The notes: generated by a model from the letters alone, not told the origin. 64,000 nt of DNA from Erwinia sp. JUb26 (GCF_003751505.1 NZ_RJVB01000002.1:465480-529479), one strand, 5' to 3'. Positions 29,265 to 39,839 are shown, counted from the stretch's first letter. Translations and numbers: made by a program.

Positions 29265-31000
29265 AGTTCAGGCCCCAGTCCAATGTAAAACTGAATATCG
29301 CGATCGTCCTGGTCGCCGATTGGGCGGGCTATATCCACCTTGATTGGCCCTACCGGCGACTGCCAGCGCACGCCGAAGCCCGCGCCGGTCTTAAAGTTAC
29401 TTTGCTTGATGTCGTTAACGGCTTCACCAGAGTCGACAAACACCGCGCCCCACCATTTGCCCGTCACGTTGTACTGATACTCCAGCGAGCCGGTGGCCAG
29501 CTTGGAGGCACCGGTCAGCTTGCCGTCGTCATCGCGCGGCGAAATACCTTTGTATTTGTAACCACGGATGCTGCGATCGCCACCGGCGAAGAAGCGCAGA
29601 TCGGGCGGCACTTTTTCAAAATCGTTGGTCTCGATCCAGCCGAGATTGCCGCGCACCACGAAGCGGTGCTTGTCTTCCAGGGTACGGATCCAGACGTTTT
29701 GCGCCTGCACCACCGCGAAGTCGACGTCCGATCCCCATGTGGTATCGGATACGTCCAGCGAGTAGCGCTGCGAGTCACCCCAGGTCGGCATCAGGCCGCC
29801 ACGTGAACGGGTGCGGTTAACGCTGACGCCCGGATAGATCAGCATTGTGGTGTTGGTCACGCTCCCCTGGGTAAAGTGATCGAGGCTCCAGCGCAGGTTA
29901 ATCGCCCGCTGCCAGCCGCTGGAGCTGTCCCAGTAGCGTGAAGCCGCCAGCGTGCTGGAATCGGCTTTGGTATCGTTAAGATCGGTGCGTTTCAGGCCGC
30001 CCTGCAGCAGGTAGTACTGCTCCAGCGGGCTTTTCAGTAAAGGCATTTTGTAGCTGAAATCCAGCTGCTGCTCGGGAGCGGAGATATTCGCACTGGTGGA
30101 GAAACTGTGTCCCCGGTCATTCACCCACGGCTTTTTCCAGGTCGCTTTAACGCGCGGGCCAACGTCGGTCGAGTAGCCCACGCCGGTTTCAATGGTGTTT
30201 TCCGTACGCGGTGTTACCACGCCGTGCAGCGGTAATATTTTGTTTTCACGGCTTTTATCAAACTCCGGTGCCACCACCACGGAGTTAAACCAGCCGGTGG
30301 CGGACAGGCGGCGGTTCAGCTCGGCCAGGTCGCGCGAGGTGTAGTAATCCCCCTCTTTAAACGGCAGCAGGTTTTGCAGGTAGTCTTCGCGAATTTGCGA
30401 ACCTTCAAAGGTCACCGGGCCGAAGCGATAACGCTGGCCGCTGTCGTAGTCGATGTCCCAAAAGGCCTCGCGCCGTTCGACGGACACGCCGAGCTGGCTT
30501 TTGCGATATTCACCGTCAAAGTAGCCTTTGCGCAGTGCAAGGCCTGAAAGCGAGCTTTTAAACTTGTCGTACTGGCCGTGATTCAGCACGCTGCCAATCT
30601 TAGGTTTTCCGTCACGCACCAGCTGCTGCACATCGCTGTCGGTGCGCGCGCCGCCGCGTAAGATTATGGTTTCACCGGCGATTTTTACCGGTTCACCGGG
30701 CGTGACCTTGGCCAGCAGCACCGGGCGCCCGCCCTTTGCCGGAGCGGGACGCAGCTCGAAATCGATCTGCGGCTCATAATATCCCAGCGCCTTCAGGCCC
30801 TCTTTGACTGCCACGCTCACGCGCGAGCGAAAGCGCCCGTCGGAGGTCACTTCGTCGTTAGTAATCGTGGATAAACGCGCCCTGACGTTCTTCTGTAATT
30901 CCCCGGATAATCCTGTCACCTGTAAACGCACGTTGGCCGCTTCTGCGGCCGGTGCGGCGATCAGCAAACAAGACATGCAATAGACATGAATTCGTGGCAC
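29261..31000 (-). CDS. tamA: Outer-membrane assembly factor TamA (Omp85 family)
   Basis: 579 residues (E. coli 577): signal peptide, three POTRA domains (about 24-265) and a 16-stranded barrel with the Omp85 motif [15 protein letters not shown], ending in [12 protein letters not shown] start at 31000 with a GGGAG site. Partner of TamB in outer-membrane biogenesis. Upstream, where E. coli has msrA, there is only non-coding DNA. Confidence 0.96.
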   Translation of the reverse strand: MPRIHVYCMSCLLIAAPAAEAANVRLQVTGLSGELQKNVRARLSTITNDEVTSDGRFRSRVSVAVKEGLKALGYYEPQIDFELRPAPAKGGRPVLLAKVTPGEPVKIAGETIILRGGARTDSDVQQLVRDGKPKIGSVLNHGQYDKFKSSLSGLALRKGYFDGEYRKSQLGVSVERREAFWDIDYDSGQRYRFGPVTFEGSQIREDYLQNLLPFKEGDYYTSRDLAELNRRLSATGWFNSVVVAPEFDKSRENKILPLHGVVTPRTENTIETGVGYSTDVGPRVKATWKKPWVNDRGHSFSTSANISAPEQQLDFSYKMPLLKSPLEQYYLLQGGLKRTDLNDTKADSSTLAASRYWDSSSGWQRAINLRWSLDHFTQGSVTNTTMLIYPGVSVNRTRSRGGLMPTWGDSQRYSLDVSDTTWGSDVDFAVVQAQNVWIRTLEDKHRFVVRGNLGWIETNDFEKVPPDLRFFAGGDRSIRGYKYKGISPRDDDGKLTGASKLATGSLEYQYNVTGKWWGAVFVDSGEAVNDIKQSNFKTGAGFGVRWQSPVGPIKVDIARPIGDQDDRDIQFYIGLGPEL

Positions 31001-31460
31001 GCGTACTCCCGTTTTTTTGCCAGCCCACCATCCACCGGGCTTAATCTGTAATTATTCAATAGACTTAATGGAGTTTAACGTGCTCTCCGTATCAAACAAG
31101 TTTCAAGGCTGTATTTACGGAATGATTCCACTTCAGATTGCTTTTCGCGGTCCTTTTGTTAAAACGCAACCTGCAAAGTTGCACTCGCCACACCGCCGCA
31201 ATTGTAAGCGCTCGTCGGCACAGCTATAATCCCAGCACAGGTTTTATTCACAACCTGATAACCCTTCTGCCCCGGCGTGTTTTGCCGAACTGGCGCAGAC
31301 ATTTTTGGCACGGATAGCCCTGTACGCTCAATACGCAGAATGATGCAGAATCCCGCGCGCTGCCCAGGCCAAAAATGACAAGTGATTAACCCGGCCCCTC
31401 TTTTTCGCGCAGTGATACAACTGAATGCCCATAAGAGACGAGCCATTGTATGGATAGTGT
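31001..31460. other. Divergent intergenic region tamA/paeA, msrA absent
   Basis: 460 bases carrying the two divergent promoters. In E. coli this place holds msrA. No peptide resembling MsrA (for example the GCFWG active-site motif) is readable in any frame, and the region is too short for the gene. Nothing else is recognised. Confidence 0.6.
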
Positions 31461-32795
31461 ATGTTAGACAGCTTGCTTGTCATTTTACTGCTGATTGCGA
31501 TCAGCTCATTCTTCTCCCTTTCAGAAATCTCTCTGGCTGCCGCCCGTAAAATCAAACTGAAAATCATGGCGGATGAAGGCAATATCAACGCTCAGCGCGT
31601 GCTGAAAATGCAGGAAACGCCGGGGATGTTCTTTACCGTCGTGCAGATTGGCCTGAACGCCGTGGCGATCCTCGGCGGTATCGTTGGTGATGCGGCTTTC
31701 TCTCCGGCTTTCCGCTCTCTGTTTGAACGGTTCGTGGATCCCGAACTGGCGGAGCGCCTCAGCTTCATCTGCTCCTTCACGCTGGTCACCAGCCTGTTTA
31801 TTCTGTTTGCTGACCTCTTCCCGAAACGCCTGGGAATGATTGCACCGGAAAGCATGGCGCAGAAAATCATCAATCCGATGCGTTTATGCCTGTTCCTGTT
31901 CCGCCCGCTGGTGTGGTTCTTTAACGGCGGGGCCAACATTATCTTCCGTCTGTTTAAGATCCCACTGGTGCGCAAAGATGACATCACCTCGGACGACATT
32001 TACGCGGTGGTGGAAGCCGGTGCGCTGGCAGGGGTGCTGCGTAAGCAGGAACACGAGCTGATTGAGAACGTGTTTGAGCTGGAATCACGCACCGTGCCGT
32101 CGTCGATGACCTCGCGTGAAAACGTGGTCTGGTTCGATCTGCACGAGGATGAGGCCAGCCTGAAGGGGAAAATCGCCCAGCACCCGCATTCCAAGTTCCT
32201 GGTCTGTAATGAAGATATCGACCATATCGTCGGCTATGTTGACTCCAAGGAGCTGCTGCTGCGCGTGCTGGGCAATCAGAGTATGGCCCTGAACAGCGGC
32301 CTGCAGATCCGTTCGGCGCTGATTGTGCCGGATACGCTGACGCTGTCTGAAGCGCTGGAGAGCTTTAAAGCCGCCGGTGAAGACTTCGCGGTGATCATGA
32401 ACGAGTATGCGCTGGTGGTGGGGATCATTACGCTGAATGACGTGATGACCACGCTGATGGGCGATCTGGTCGGCCAGGGCATGGAAGAGCAGATTGTGGC
32501 CCGTGACGAGAACTCATGGCTGGTGGAAGGCGGTACGCCGATTGATGACGTGATGCGCGTGCTGGATATCGATGAGTTCCCGCAGTCGGGCAACTACGAG
32601 ACGATTGGCGGCTTTATGATGTTTATGCTGCGCAAGATCCCCAAGCGTACCGATTTTGTGAAGTTCCACGGTTACAAGTTCGAGGTGGTGGATATCGACA
32701 GCTACCGTATCGATCAGCTGCTGGTGACGCGAATTGATGCTCGTCCGGCGGCACCGGTGTTGCCGCGCGCGCCGGAAGCGGGTGCCGAAGAATAA
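31461..32795 (+). CDS. paeA: Cadaverine/putrescine exporter PaeA (YtfL), CNNM-type transporter family
   Basis: 444 residues: a DUF21/CNNM transmembrane domain (about 1-195, beginning LLVILLLIAISSFFSLSEISLA), a pair of CBS domains (about 215-345, including VVGIITLNDVMTTLMGD) and a C-terminal CorC/HlyC domain (VEGGTPIDDVMRVLDI onward). E. coli YtfL was reported to protect against cadaverine and putrescine and renamed PaeA. Divergent from tamA. Confidence 0.92.
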   Translation: MLDSLLVILLLIAISSFFSLSEISLAAARKIKLKIMADEGNINAQRVLKMQETPGMFFTVVQIGLNAVAILGGIVGDAAFSPAFRSLFERFVDPELAERLSFICSFTLVTSLFILFADLFPKRLGMIAPESMAQKIINPMRLCLFLFRPLVWFFNGGANIIFRLFKIPLVRKDDITSDDIYAVVEAGALAGVLRKQEHELIENVFELESRTVPSSMTSRENVVWFDLHEDEASLKGKIAQHPHSKFLVCNEDIDHIVGYVDSKELLLRVLGNQSMALNSGLQIRSALIVPDTLTLSEALESFKAAGEDFAVIMNEYALVVGIITLNDVMTTLMGDLVGQGMEEQIVARDENSWLVEGGTPIDDVMRVLDIDEFPQSGNYETIGGFMMFMLRKIPKRTDFVKFHGYKFEVVDIDSYRIDQLLVTRIDARPAAPVLPRAPEAGAEE

Positions 32796-32860
32796 CTTTT
32801 TGGTGATGGCTGAACGGTGCCAGCGCTGATTGGCTCTTCTGGCTGAACTGTGCCAGCGCC

Positions 32861-33054
32861 GACTGGTCAGGGGCGGCCAGGGCGGTCCTCGCGCCGCTTC
32901 GCGGTGACCTTCACTTCGTTCGTCAGACGGTCGGACCGGCTCAGACGGTCCATCCCTGGCCCGACCGAGCCTTCCGCCAGCGTCCTGCTGGCGAATCCTG
33001 GCCTCCTCTCTACGTTCAGCGCTGCGGATTGCCCGTAGCCGCCCCCGACCAGTC
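32861..33054 (+). repeat. Structured repeat element, copy A
   Basis: A 194-base GC-rich element bounded by near-perfect 16-base inverted arms (32861-32876 with 33039-33054, 15 of 16 pairing). It contains two internal hairpins, CCGC-TTC-GCGG (32894-32904) and CGCCAGC-GTCCT-GCTGGCG (32975-32993). It shares two exact or near-exact cores with copy B: a 16-base core at 32880-32895 and a 20-base core at 33016-33035. No coding potential is evident. See copy B for the covariation argument. Confidence 0.75.
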
Positions 33055-33394
33055 CGCTTTTAACTGTTAGAGATGCCTGTTAGAAACAACGGTTAGAGAA
33101 AACCGCTTTCTTAAATCTCTCAACATATTGTTTATGCGATGTATTTCTTGCTGGATATTGCTCGCAATCCAATTCACTTTGATGTCTCTCAGTTGGCTTC
33201 GTTCAAATCGTTATCCTCGCGGGCCTGGTTTCAGCACGGATATCGGACATGAAAAAAACAGCGTACTGACGAACAGTTTTATCTCTGTTAGCAATGAATT
33301 AGTGTGTTGAATTCCATTCTCCCGAAACGTTCAAAACAGCACTGAGCCAGGTGCTCACGACGTTTGAAATTCGACAGAAAATTTGTCTCTACGG
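33055..33394. other. AT-rich spacer between structured elements
   Basis: About 340 bases with only very short open frames; no gene, RNA or repeat recognised. Confidence 0.5.
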
Positions 33395-33445
33395 CTGAGA
33401 AAATCCGCAGCACAGAGTTACAGACAGCGGGACCGGAGAGACCTG
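33395..33445 (-). repeat. Fragment (copy C) of the structured repeat element
   Basis: On the minus strand, a 15-base block (33429-33443) identical to part of copy B (33535-33549) is followed by a diverged version of the second core, GCTGCGGATT. Only this half of the element is present. Confidence 0.55.
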
Positions 33446-33480
33446 CCAGCCCCTACCAGAAAGCAACGATGATGCTGCAA

Positions 33481-33685
33481 GGGGTTCAGCCTCTGCGGCG
33501 GCCGGGCAATCCACAGCGCTGAGGTGCAGGCGGAGGGACCGGAGAGACCCGCATGGATGCGGGCTCAGGTGTGGCGCGGGCAGGACGACCGCTCCACACC
33601 GATCCGCAAGGCCCGCAGCCGGAACCGAAGGCACCACGCAAAGCGTGGCGCGAGGACCGCCCGGGAGCCGCAGAGGCTGAATCCC
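33481..33685 (-). repeat. Structured repeat element, copy B (inverted relative to A)
   Basis: 205 bases, opposite orientation to copy A. Terminal arms 33481-33499 and 33667-33685 pair over 19 bases with one G-T, yet are unrelated in sequence to the arms of copy A. Internal hairpins: CCACGC-AAA-GCGTGG (33634-33648) and CCCGCAT-GG-ATGCGGG (33548-33563). Both hairpins and arms occupy the same relative places as in copy A with different, compensating bases, while the 16-base and 20-base cores (33647-33662 and 33503-33522) are conserved. This is the pattern of a selected secondary structure. Confidence 0.75.
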
Positions 33686-33714
33686 GATCGCCGAAGCACC
33701 AGCCACCAGGCAAC

Positions 33715-33748
33715 AAAAAAGCCGCCCTCTCAACAAGATAGCGGCTTC
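33715..33748 (-). terminator. Terminator of ytfK
   Basis: AAGCCGC / GCGGCTT stem with a 15-base loop and six T on the minus strand, 45 bases past the ytfK stop. Confidence 0.65.
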
Positions 33749-33792
33749 TTACTCTCTAACGAACATCACACCTCAGGGTGCCATCTCTTACA

Positions 33793-33999
33793 TCAGTTAA
33801 ACTCTGACTGGAGGCGCAGAACCTGGCGGTTCACTTCTGACATCACACTAAAATGCTGCTTATCTTTCACGCGCGGGAGCAGGATTTTTCCCTTATCGAA
33901 CTCAAACGCGCCAACATCCTTAATATACAACCGTCCACGAAACAGGATCTTAACGTACTTAGCAACCTGAAGTGGGTTATAGCGTTGGAATATTTTCAT
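33793..33999 (-). CDS. ytfK: YtfK, stimulator of SpoT-dependent (p)ppGpp accumulation (DUF1107)
   Basis: 68 residues, nearly identical to E. coli YtfK, beginning [20 protein letters not shown]. In E. coli it promotes (p)ppGpp accumulation through SpoT under phosphate and fatty-acid starvation. The start at 33999 is preferred over an upstream one at 34047 because it matches the family start and has AGGAG upstream. Confidence 0.93.
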   Translation of the reverse strand: MKIFQRYNPLQVAKYVKILFRGRLYIKDVGAFEFDKGKILLPRVKDKQHFSVMSEVNRQVLRLQSEFN

Positions 34000-34317
34000 T
34001 GTTAATTGTACTCCTGAATATTTAACGTACGCTCCGTCCGTAACCAAATCAGAGACGAATCCATGAAGCGCAAAGTGATTAGACTATAGAACACTGACTG
34101 CTTTCTATGTCCTTAATTCCCAATTTTTTTACTACGTTTACACATCATTACAGAGCACTATGTCATTTGAACGACAAGTCACAGTATAAACCTTCAATCC
34201 ACGGGGTTTTGTGCAGTGTGTTGCAAAGATGTTATTTCGATGCGACAGCAGCATCATCCACACTTATTATTACATCTGCGTGAACAACTGGTCCGATCAC
34301 ACAATATTGGAGCCGTC
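34000..34317. other. Divergent intergenic region ytfK/ytfJ
   Basis: 318 bases, AT-rich, expected to hold both promoters. I could not identify a convincing Pho box or CRP site. Confidence 0.4.
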
Positions 34318-34875
34318 ATGAGCAAAGTTCGACATTTCATTGCACTGACCTGCCTGCTGCTGCCGTTTATCGCTGGTGCGCACAACCTGGCTGAGAACCA
34401 GCGCGTCCCGCCGGTTGGCATCGCCGACAAAGGGGAGTTGGTGTACCAACAGGATAAGTTTAGCTACAAAAACTGGAACAGCGCGCAGCTGGTAGGAAAA
34501 GTGCGGGTGATCCAGCATATTGCCGGTCGCTCATCGGCCAAGGAGCAAAATGCTGCACTGATTGAAGCCATCAAAGCCGCGAAACTACCGCACGATCGCT
34601 ACCAGACCACCACCATTGTGAATACCGATGATGCTATCCCGGGTACCGGCATGTTTGTGCGCAGCAGCATCGAAAGCAATAAGAAGCAGTTCCCGTGGTC
34701 GCAGTTTATTATCGACGGCAACGGCAGCGTGCTGAAGGCATGGCAGCTGCAGAGCGGCGGTTCGGCTATCGCCGTGCTGGATAAAGAGGGCAAGGTGCGC
34801 TTCGTTAAGGACGGCGCGCTGACGCAGGATGAAGTTAAGCAGGTGATGGCGCTGCTCCAGCAGCTTTTAAATTAA
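34318..34875 (+). CDS. ytfJ: Periplasmic thioredoxin-fold protein YtfJ
   Basis: 185 residues with a Sec signal peptide (MSKVRHFIALTCLLLPFIAGAHN). The family has a thioredoxin-like fold, but the mature chain contains no cysteine pair, so it cannot be an ordinary disulfide enzyme; function unknown. The start at 34318 carries the signal peptide and a TGGAG site; a longer frame starts at 34216. Confidence 0.9.
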   Translation: MSKVRHFIALTCLLLPFIAGAHNLAENQRVPPVGIADKGELVYQQDKFSYKNWNSAQLVGKVRVIQHIAGRSSAKEQNAALIEAIKAAKLPHDRYQTTTIVNTDDAIPGTGMFVRSSIESNKKQFPWSQFIIDGNGSVLKAWQLQSGGSAIAVLDKEGKVRFVKDGALTQDEVKQVMALLQQLLN

Positions 34876-34969
34876 AGTATCAACCCGACAGGAGAGGGAA
34901 ATACCCTCCTGCCGGGCCAACAACCCGATACGTCATACTGCTATCAATATTCGGCCACAGCGGTGACGA

Positions 34970-35716
34970 TTAAAAAATCGAGACGCGGAACCCGGGATTA
35001 AGGAAGGATTCACGCGGCGTGTAGTCCAGCGTTTTCCCCTGCCAGTCGTTAACGTGCGCGCCCGCCGCCAGAGCTACCGCATGGCCTGCGCCGGTGTCCC
35101 AGATATTGGTCGGCCCAAAGCGCGGATAAAGCTGCGCTTTGCCTTCTGCCACCAGGCAAAACTTCAGCGATGAACCAATCGCCGTGGTCTGATGTTCGCC
35201 CATCTGCTCAAGGTACTCTTTCAGCTCCAGATCGGATTTCGCGTGTGAACGGCTGATGACAACCAGCGGTGGCCGCGCATCGCGGACCTGAATCTGCTCG
35301 GTGTGGCCGCCCTCTTCCTTCCAGGCTTTGCCTTCCGCGGCAGAATACATCACGTCCAGCACCGGCGCATACACTACGCCCAGCACCGGCTTTCCGTCCT
35401 CAATTAGCGCGATATTGACGGTAAACTCGCCGTTGCGCTTGATAAACTCTTTGGTGCCATCCAGCGGATCCACCAGCCAGTAAGTCTGCCAGCCCTGACG
35501 CGTCTGCCAGTCGGCCGGATCTTCTTCGGACAGGACCGGGATCTGCGGGGAAAGCGCCAGTAGCCCGGCAACAATAATTTTATGTGCCGCAATATCCGCC
35601 GCCGTTACCGGGGAATCATCGGATTTGTGTGCCACATCTAACGGTGTGGGTGCGTCATACACCTGCATAATTGCATCACCTGCTTCACGTGCCAGCTGGC
35701 AAATTTGTTCTAACAC
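34970..35716 (-). CDS. cysQ: 3'(2'),5'-bisphosphate nucleotidase CysQ
   Basis: Inositol-monophosphatase-family enzyme that hydrolyses 3'-phosphoadenosine 5'-phosphate from sulfate assimilation. GTG start at 35716 with a strong GGGAGGT site gives 248 residues (E. coli 246). Metal-binding motifs: SEEDP at about residue 66, [13 protein letters not shown] at about 85 and the C-terminal WDTGAGHAV. Divergent from cpdB, as in E. coli. Confidence 0.95.
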   Translation of the reverse strand: MLEQICQLAREAGDAIMQVYDAPTPLDVAHKSDDSPVTAADIAAHKIIVAGLLALSPQIPVLSEEDPADWQTRQGWQTYWLVDPLDGTKEFIKRNGEFTVNIALIEDGKPVLGVVYAPVLDVMYSAAEGKAWKEEGGHTEQIQVRDARPPLVVISRSHAKSDLELKEYLEQMGEHQTTAIGSSLKFCLVAEGKAQLYPRFGPTNIWDTGAGHAVALAAGAHVNDWQGKTLDYTPRESFLNPGFRVSIF

Positions 35717-36043
35717 TGTCCACCTCCCGATCGTATTCATATACGCCTGCTCTCACCGGGCAAACGCCAAAGCACTCTACTGAGGATAGCAGTTCACTTC
35801 AGCTCGGGTTAACAGCAGGTTAGCCATTGATTTTCAAAAGCATAACGTACAACGGCCCGGTGATGACACTGTTTTGATTATTTTCTACCAAAGCGACAGG
35901 CGATCCTCACAGTTCATGTTTTTTCGGCGAGATACCGCTAAATACAGGTTTTAGATCACATTTTCTTGCAGCATGACGTCAAGTTTTCATAATTTTCTGA
36001 GATGGTTACACAAATTCAGTCAGAACTCAGAAAGGGAGAAACT
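35717..36043. other. Divergent intergenic region cysQ/cpdB
   Basis: 327 bases with no gene. It holds the cpdB control region, including the CRP-like site at 35942-35963, and the cysQ ribosome site at its left edge. Confidence 0.5.
35942..35963 (+). promoter_or_regulatory. Candidate CRP site upstream of cpdB
   Basis: The right half of the CRP consensus (TAGATCACATTT) is perfect; the left half is poor. It lies about 80 bases upstream of the cpdB start. A cyclic-nucleotide-related gene under cAMP-CRP control is plausible. Confidence 0.45.
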
Positions 36044-37981
36044 ATGTTCAAGCCCGGTATTACGCTGGTTGCACTCATGGTGAGCAGCACTTTACAGGCG
36101 GCTACGGTCGATTTTCGTATTATGGAAACCACCGATCTGCACAGCAATATGATGGATTTCGATTACTACAAGGATCGGCCAACCGATAAGTATGGCCTGG
36201 TGCGAACGGCATCGCTGATCGCCGCAGCCCGCCAGCAGGCAACGAACAGTGTGCTGGTGGATAACGGCGACGTGATCCAGGGCAGTCCGCTGGGCGATTA
36301 TATGGCGGCAAAAGGGTTGAATGAGGGCGAGGTTCACCCGGTCTATAAGGCGATGAACACCCTGAACTACAGCGTCGGCAACCTGGGCAATCACGAGTTT
36401 AATTACGGCCTCGACTACCTGAAAAAAGCAATTCACGGCGCGCGTTTCCCCTACGTGAACGCCAATATTATTGACGTCACCAGCGGTAAGCCGCTGTTTA
36501 CGCCCTTTCTGATTGAGCCGGTGAAAGTGCACGATCGTGATGGCAAAGAACATACTCTGAAGGTCGGCTATATCGGCTTTGTCCCACCGCAGATCATGGT
36601 CTGGGACAAAAAGAATCTCAGCGGTAAGGTCACCGTCGAGGACATTACCGCCACGGCGAAAAAATGGGTGCCGGAGATGCGCGCTCAGGGGGCCGATATC
36701 GTGGTAGCCATTCCGCACTCCGGCCTGTCCAGCGAGCCGTATCATGCGCTGGCGGAAAACTCCGTTTACTACCTCAGCCTGGTTCCGGGCATTGATGCCA
36801 TTATGTTTGGCCACGCGCACGCCGTGTTCCCCAGCGCCGACTTCGCCGCGATTAAGGGCGCTGACATCAACCAGGGGACGCTGAACGGCATTCCGGCAGT
36901 GATGCCCGGGATGTGGGGCGATCATCTCGGCGTGGTCGATTTGGTGCTGAATAACGAGAGCGGAAGCTGGAAGGTGAGCAGCGCGAAAGCAGAAGCCCGG
37001 CCTGTCTATGACAAGGCGGCGAAACAGTCGCTGGCGGCGGAAGATCCGGCGCTGGTGAAGGTGCTGGCCGACGACCATAGTGCTACGCGCGAGTTTGTCA
37101 GCCAGCCGATCGGCAAATCCGCCGACGTGATGGCCAGTTACCTGTCGCTGGTGCAGGACGACCCGACCGTGCAGATCGTCAATAACGCCCAGCGTGACTA
37201 TACCGAGCGCTTTATTCAGGGCGACCCCGACCTCGCTCGCCTGCCGGTGCTGTCCGCCGCAGCGCCGTTTAAGGCCGGGGGCCGTAAAAACGATCCGGCG
37301 AGCTATGTTGAAGTAGATAAAGGTCAGCTGACGTTCCGTAACGCCGCCGATCTCTACCTCTACCCGAACACCCTGGTGGTACTGAAAGTTAGCGGTGCCC
37401 AGGTGAAAGAGTGGCTGGAGTGCTCCGCCGGGCAGTTTAATCAGATTGATATTCACAGCAGCAGGCCGCAGTCGCTGATTAACTGGGACTTCCGTACCTA
37501 CAATTTCGATGTGATTGACGGCGTGACTTACCAGATTGATATCACTCAACCCGCACGCTATGACAGCGAGTGCCAGCTAATTGATGCACAAAGCTCGCGC
37601 ATTCGCGATCTGGCCTATCAGGGTAAACCGATCGATCCTGAAGCCACCTTCCTCGTTGCCACCAATAACTATCGCGCTTACGGTGGGAAATTTGCGGGCA
37701 CGGGGGAAAAGCAGGTCGCGTTTGCCTCACCGGATGAGAACCGTTCGGTGGTCGCCGCTTACATCAGCGCGCAAACTAAAGCGGAAGGCGAGGTGAAGCC
37801 GCAGGCCGATAATAACTGGCGCCTGGCACCGATAGTCAGTGATACGCCGCTGGATATTCGTTTTGAGACCGCACCGGGGGAGAAAGCCGCTGAGTTTATT
37901 CGCAGCCACGGGCAGTACCCGCTGAAACAGGTGGCAACGGATGAAACAGGCTTTGCGATTTACCAGTTGAAACTGCAGTAG
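36044..37981 (+). CDS. cpdB: Periplasmic 2',3'-cyclic-nucleotide 2'-phosphodiesterase/3'-nucleotidase
   Basis: Salvages extracellular cyclic nucleotides and 3'-nucleotides. 645 residues (E. coli 647) with a Sec signal ([19 protein letters not shown]) and a metallophosphoesterase domain: [31 protein letters not shown] and GHAHAVFP. The C-terminal 5'-nucleotidase domain includes [12 protein letters not shown]. Start at 36044 chosen for the signal peptide and AGGGAG site. Confidence 0.96.
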   Translation: MFKPGITLVALMVSSTLQAATVDFRIMETTDLHSNMMDFDYYKDRPTDKYGLVRTASLIAAARQQATNSVLVDNGDVIQGSPLGDYMAAKGLNEGEVHPVYKAMNTLNYSVGNLGNHEFNYGLDYLKKAIHGARFPYVNANIIDVTSGKPLFTPFLIEPVKVHDRDGKEHTLKVGYIGFVPPQIMVWDKKNLSGKVTVEDITATAKKWVPEMRAQGADIVVAIPHSGLSSEPYHALAENSVYYLSLVPGIDAIMFGHAHAVFPSADFAAIKGADINQGTLNGIPAVMPGMWGDHLGVVDLVLNNESGSWKVSSAKAEARPVYDKAAKQSLAAEDPALVKVLADDHSATREFVSQPIGKSADVMASYLSLVQDDPTVQIVNNAQRDYTERFIQGDPDLARLPVLSAAAPFKAGGRKNDPASYVEVDKGQLTFRNAADLYLYPNTLVVLKVSGAQVKEWLECSAGQFNQIDIHSSRPQSLINWDFRTYNFDVIDGVTYQIDITQPARYDSECQLIDAQSSRIRDLAYQGKPIDPEATFLVATNNYRAYGGKFAGTGEKQVAFASPDENRSVVAAYISAQTKAEGEVKPQADNNWRLAPIVSDTPLDIRFETAPGEKAAEFIRSHGQYPLKQVATDETGFAIYQLKLQ

Positions 37982-37995
37982 AGAGGGAACAGCAA

Positions 37996-38021
37996 CAGGT
38001 GCGCCCCGTGGGGCGCACCTG
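37996..38021. terminator. Hairpin between convergent cpdB and fklB
   Basis: A perfect 12-bp stem (37996-38007 with 38010-38021) with a two-base loop between two convergent genes. It lacks a T-run on either side, so intrinsic termination is not certain. Confidence 0.5.
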
Positions 38022-38026
38022 AGGAA

Positions 38027-38647
38027 TTACAGAATTTCCAGCAGCTCGACTTCGAATACCAGCGTGCTGTATGGCGGGATGGATGCGCCAGCACCACGCT
38101 CGCCGTAAGCCAGGTTGTGAGGGATAACCAGTTCCCACTTGGAGCCAACCGGCATCAGGGTCAGCGCTTCAATCCAGCCTGGGATCACGCCGCTTACCGG
38201 GAATTCCGCCGGTTCGCCGCGCTGTACTGAACTGTCAAAGACGCTGCCGTCGATCAGTTTACCGGTGTAGTGAACGCGTACGCGGTCCTGACGGGATGGA
38301 ATGGTGCCTTCACCCTGAGTCAGTACGCTAAACTGCAGACCGGTTTCGGTGCTGCTGACGCCGTCACGCTTCGCATTCTCTTCCAGGAATTTCTGACCTT
38401 CTACCGCCAGCGCTTTCTGACGCTCCTGACGCACAACTTCAGCGCGTTCGTGAACTTCACGCAGCGCACGATGAACAACATCAACAGGAACCGCCGGGGC
38501 ATTCCCTTCCAGCGCATCACGCAGACCCGCCAGTAGCGCCTCTGGTTGCAAACCCTGCAGGCCAGATTCCTGCAGCTGCTGACCAACCTGTAAACCGATA
38601 CCGTAACTTGCTTGCGCTTCTACACTGTCAAAAGAAGGGGTTGTCAT
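38027..38647 (-). CDS. fklB: FKBP-type peptidyl-prolyl isomerase FkpB/FKBP22
   Basis: Cytoplasmic dimeric prolyl isomerase of 206 residues, exactly the E. coli length: N-terminal helical dimerisation domain (1-95) and C-terminal FKBP domain ([37 protein letters not shown]). Start at 38647 follows AAAGGA. Divergent from oapA. Confidence 0.95.
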   Translation of the reverse strand: MTTPSFDSVEAQASYGIGLQVGQQLQESGLQGLQPEALLAGLRDALEGNAPAVPVDVVHRALREVHERAEVVRQERQKALAVEGQKFLEENAKRDGVSSTETGLQFSVLTQGEGTIPSRQDRVRVHYTGKLIDGSVFDSSVQRGEPAEFPVSGVIPGWIEALTLMPVGSKWELVIPHNLAYGERGAGASIPPYSTLVFEVELLEIL

Positions 38648-39024
38648 GGATTTTCCTTTCATCATTGATAAAACCGAAGGCGAAGCATAACAGCGCAGAG
38701 AACGTGCGTAAAATCCCATCTTCCACTGGTGACTTTTGATCGCGAAAGAGAAACAATAATGTCTTCAATTATTCAGAATGCTCAAATGGTTACCGCACAG
38801 TGTGTCATGCCTGTTCCCCGAATAAAAACAGACCACGTTTGTCCAGATTGCGGAATTTTTTCACCCTGGGGGTAACCGGTTCAGCTACAGTGTACTCAGA
38901 GGTATAAATGGGCCAAATTGCCCGCCGGCGCAGAAAAAGCCAGCCACGTTTCTCTTTTGCATGGAAAAGCGGGATGGCCAGAATCTCACTGTTGGCGCGC
39001 GGCATGCGCCGAAAGGAGGAAGCT
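38648..39024. other. Divergent intergenic region fklB/oapA
   Basis: 377 bases holding the two promoters. No gene or recognised operator. The end adjoining oapA contains GC-rich sequence and an unusually strong AAAGGAGG ribosome site for oapA. Confidence 0.4.
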
Positions 39025-39564
39025 ATGCCAAACGCATCTAAGGTTTCACGTGCTCCTGCATGGCTCAGCCATATCTGGCATCTGCCGGACGGGATGCGCT
39101 GGATGGATCCGCTCCCCGCGCCCCATCGCCGCGGCATTATCGCCGCCGTCGTGGTGATCCTGCTGGCCTTCCTGTGGCCAGCGCCGTCGCCACAGCGGGT
39201 GCCGGTTACGCCGCTGCAAAGCGGTTCTGAGGGCACGGAAGTGCCGCTGCAGGCCACTATCGCCGACGACCTCCCACAGGACAACTCGCAGGGGGATTCT
39301 CGCGGACAGTGGCACAATTACACGATTGCTTCCGGCCAGACACTGGCCCAGCTGTTCCGGGATAATAATTTGCCGGTGAACGATGTTTTCGCGATGGCGC
39401 AGGTTGAGGGCAGCGATAAGCCGCTCAGCACGTTAAACGCAGGGCAGAAAGTGAGAATTCGGCAGAATGCCGCCGGTGTGGTGACGGGGCTGACGCTGGA
39501 ATCAGCCAGCGGAGAGATCCTGTTTACCCGCCAGGCGGACGGATCCTTTATTCGCGCACGTTAG
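39025..39564 (+). CDS. ytfB: OapA/YtfB family cell-division-associated protein
   Basis: 179 residues: short basic cytoplasmic N-terminus with MDPLPAPHRRGI, a single membrane helix (IIAAVVVILLAFLWPA), a variable linker and a C-terminal LysM-like/OapA domain ending FTRQADGSFIRAR. E. coli YtfB (212 residues) binds glycans and localises to the septum; here the linker is shorter. Start at 39025 fixed by AAAGGAGG. Confidence 0.9.
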   Translation: MPNASKVSRAPAWLSHIWHLPDGMRWMDPLPAPHRRGIIAAVVVILLAFLWPAPSPQRVPVTPLQSGSEGTEVPLQATIADDLPQDNSQGDSRGQWHNYTIASGQTLAQLFRDNNLPVNDVFAMAQVEGSDKPLSTLNAGQKVRIRQNAAGVVTGLTLESASGEILFTRQADGSFIRAR

Positions 39565-39743
39565 GGCTGAAGCTGTCTGCGTTTAACGTGCATGGATATG
39601 CATGAGTAGAGGAAACAAATACCGGGCAGGTGTTGAAGGTGTCTCACCTCACCTTCCACCGCTCCGTATGCAGAAGACCCCATATTAATTTTTAGTGTTT
39701 TTTGCCATATCCCCCATTTCACTTTGATTTTACTCTTTAGTAT

Positions 39744-39812
39744 GAACACCTTTAAAATGTTCTTATATGACCAATTTCTGTCATTTTAATGCTATAACTG
39801 TCTATATATAGC
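39744..39812 (+). promoter_or_regulatory. Promoter/operator of the hipB-like gene
   Basis: Two inverted repeats lie in the AT-rich DNA before the gene: GAACA-N9-TGTTC (39744-39762) and GCTATA-N10-TATAGC (39791-39812). The second also contains -10-like TATAAC/TATATA sequence. Autorepression by the HTH protein is the usual arrangement in such modules. Confidence 0.45.
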
Positions 39813-39839
39813 CATTAATGAAATATATTGAGGCCAGCC

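Noticed and set aside
31289..31309. Motif resembling one at 42265-42283 (CTGGCGCAG, R, CATTTTTGG) before two different genes
   Set aside because: A 19-base near match between two places in a 64-kb window is about what chance gives; no further conservation around it.
33524..33970. 148-codon plus-strand frame across copy B of the structured element
   Set aside because: Arg/Pro-rich translation of a GC-rich palindromic element that then runs antisense into ytfK; no coding evidence.
36092..37549. 485-codon minus-strand open frame inside cpdB
   Set aside because: Antisense shadow of a clear CpdB coding sequence; no family similarity.
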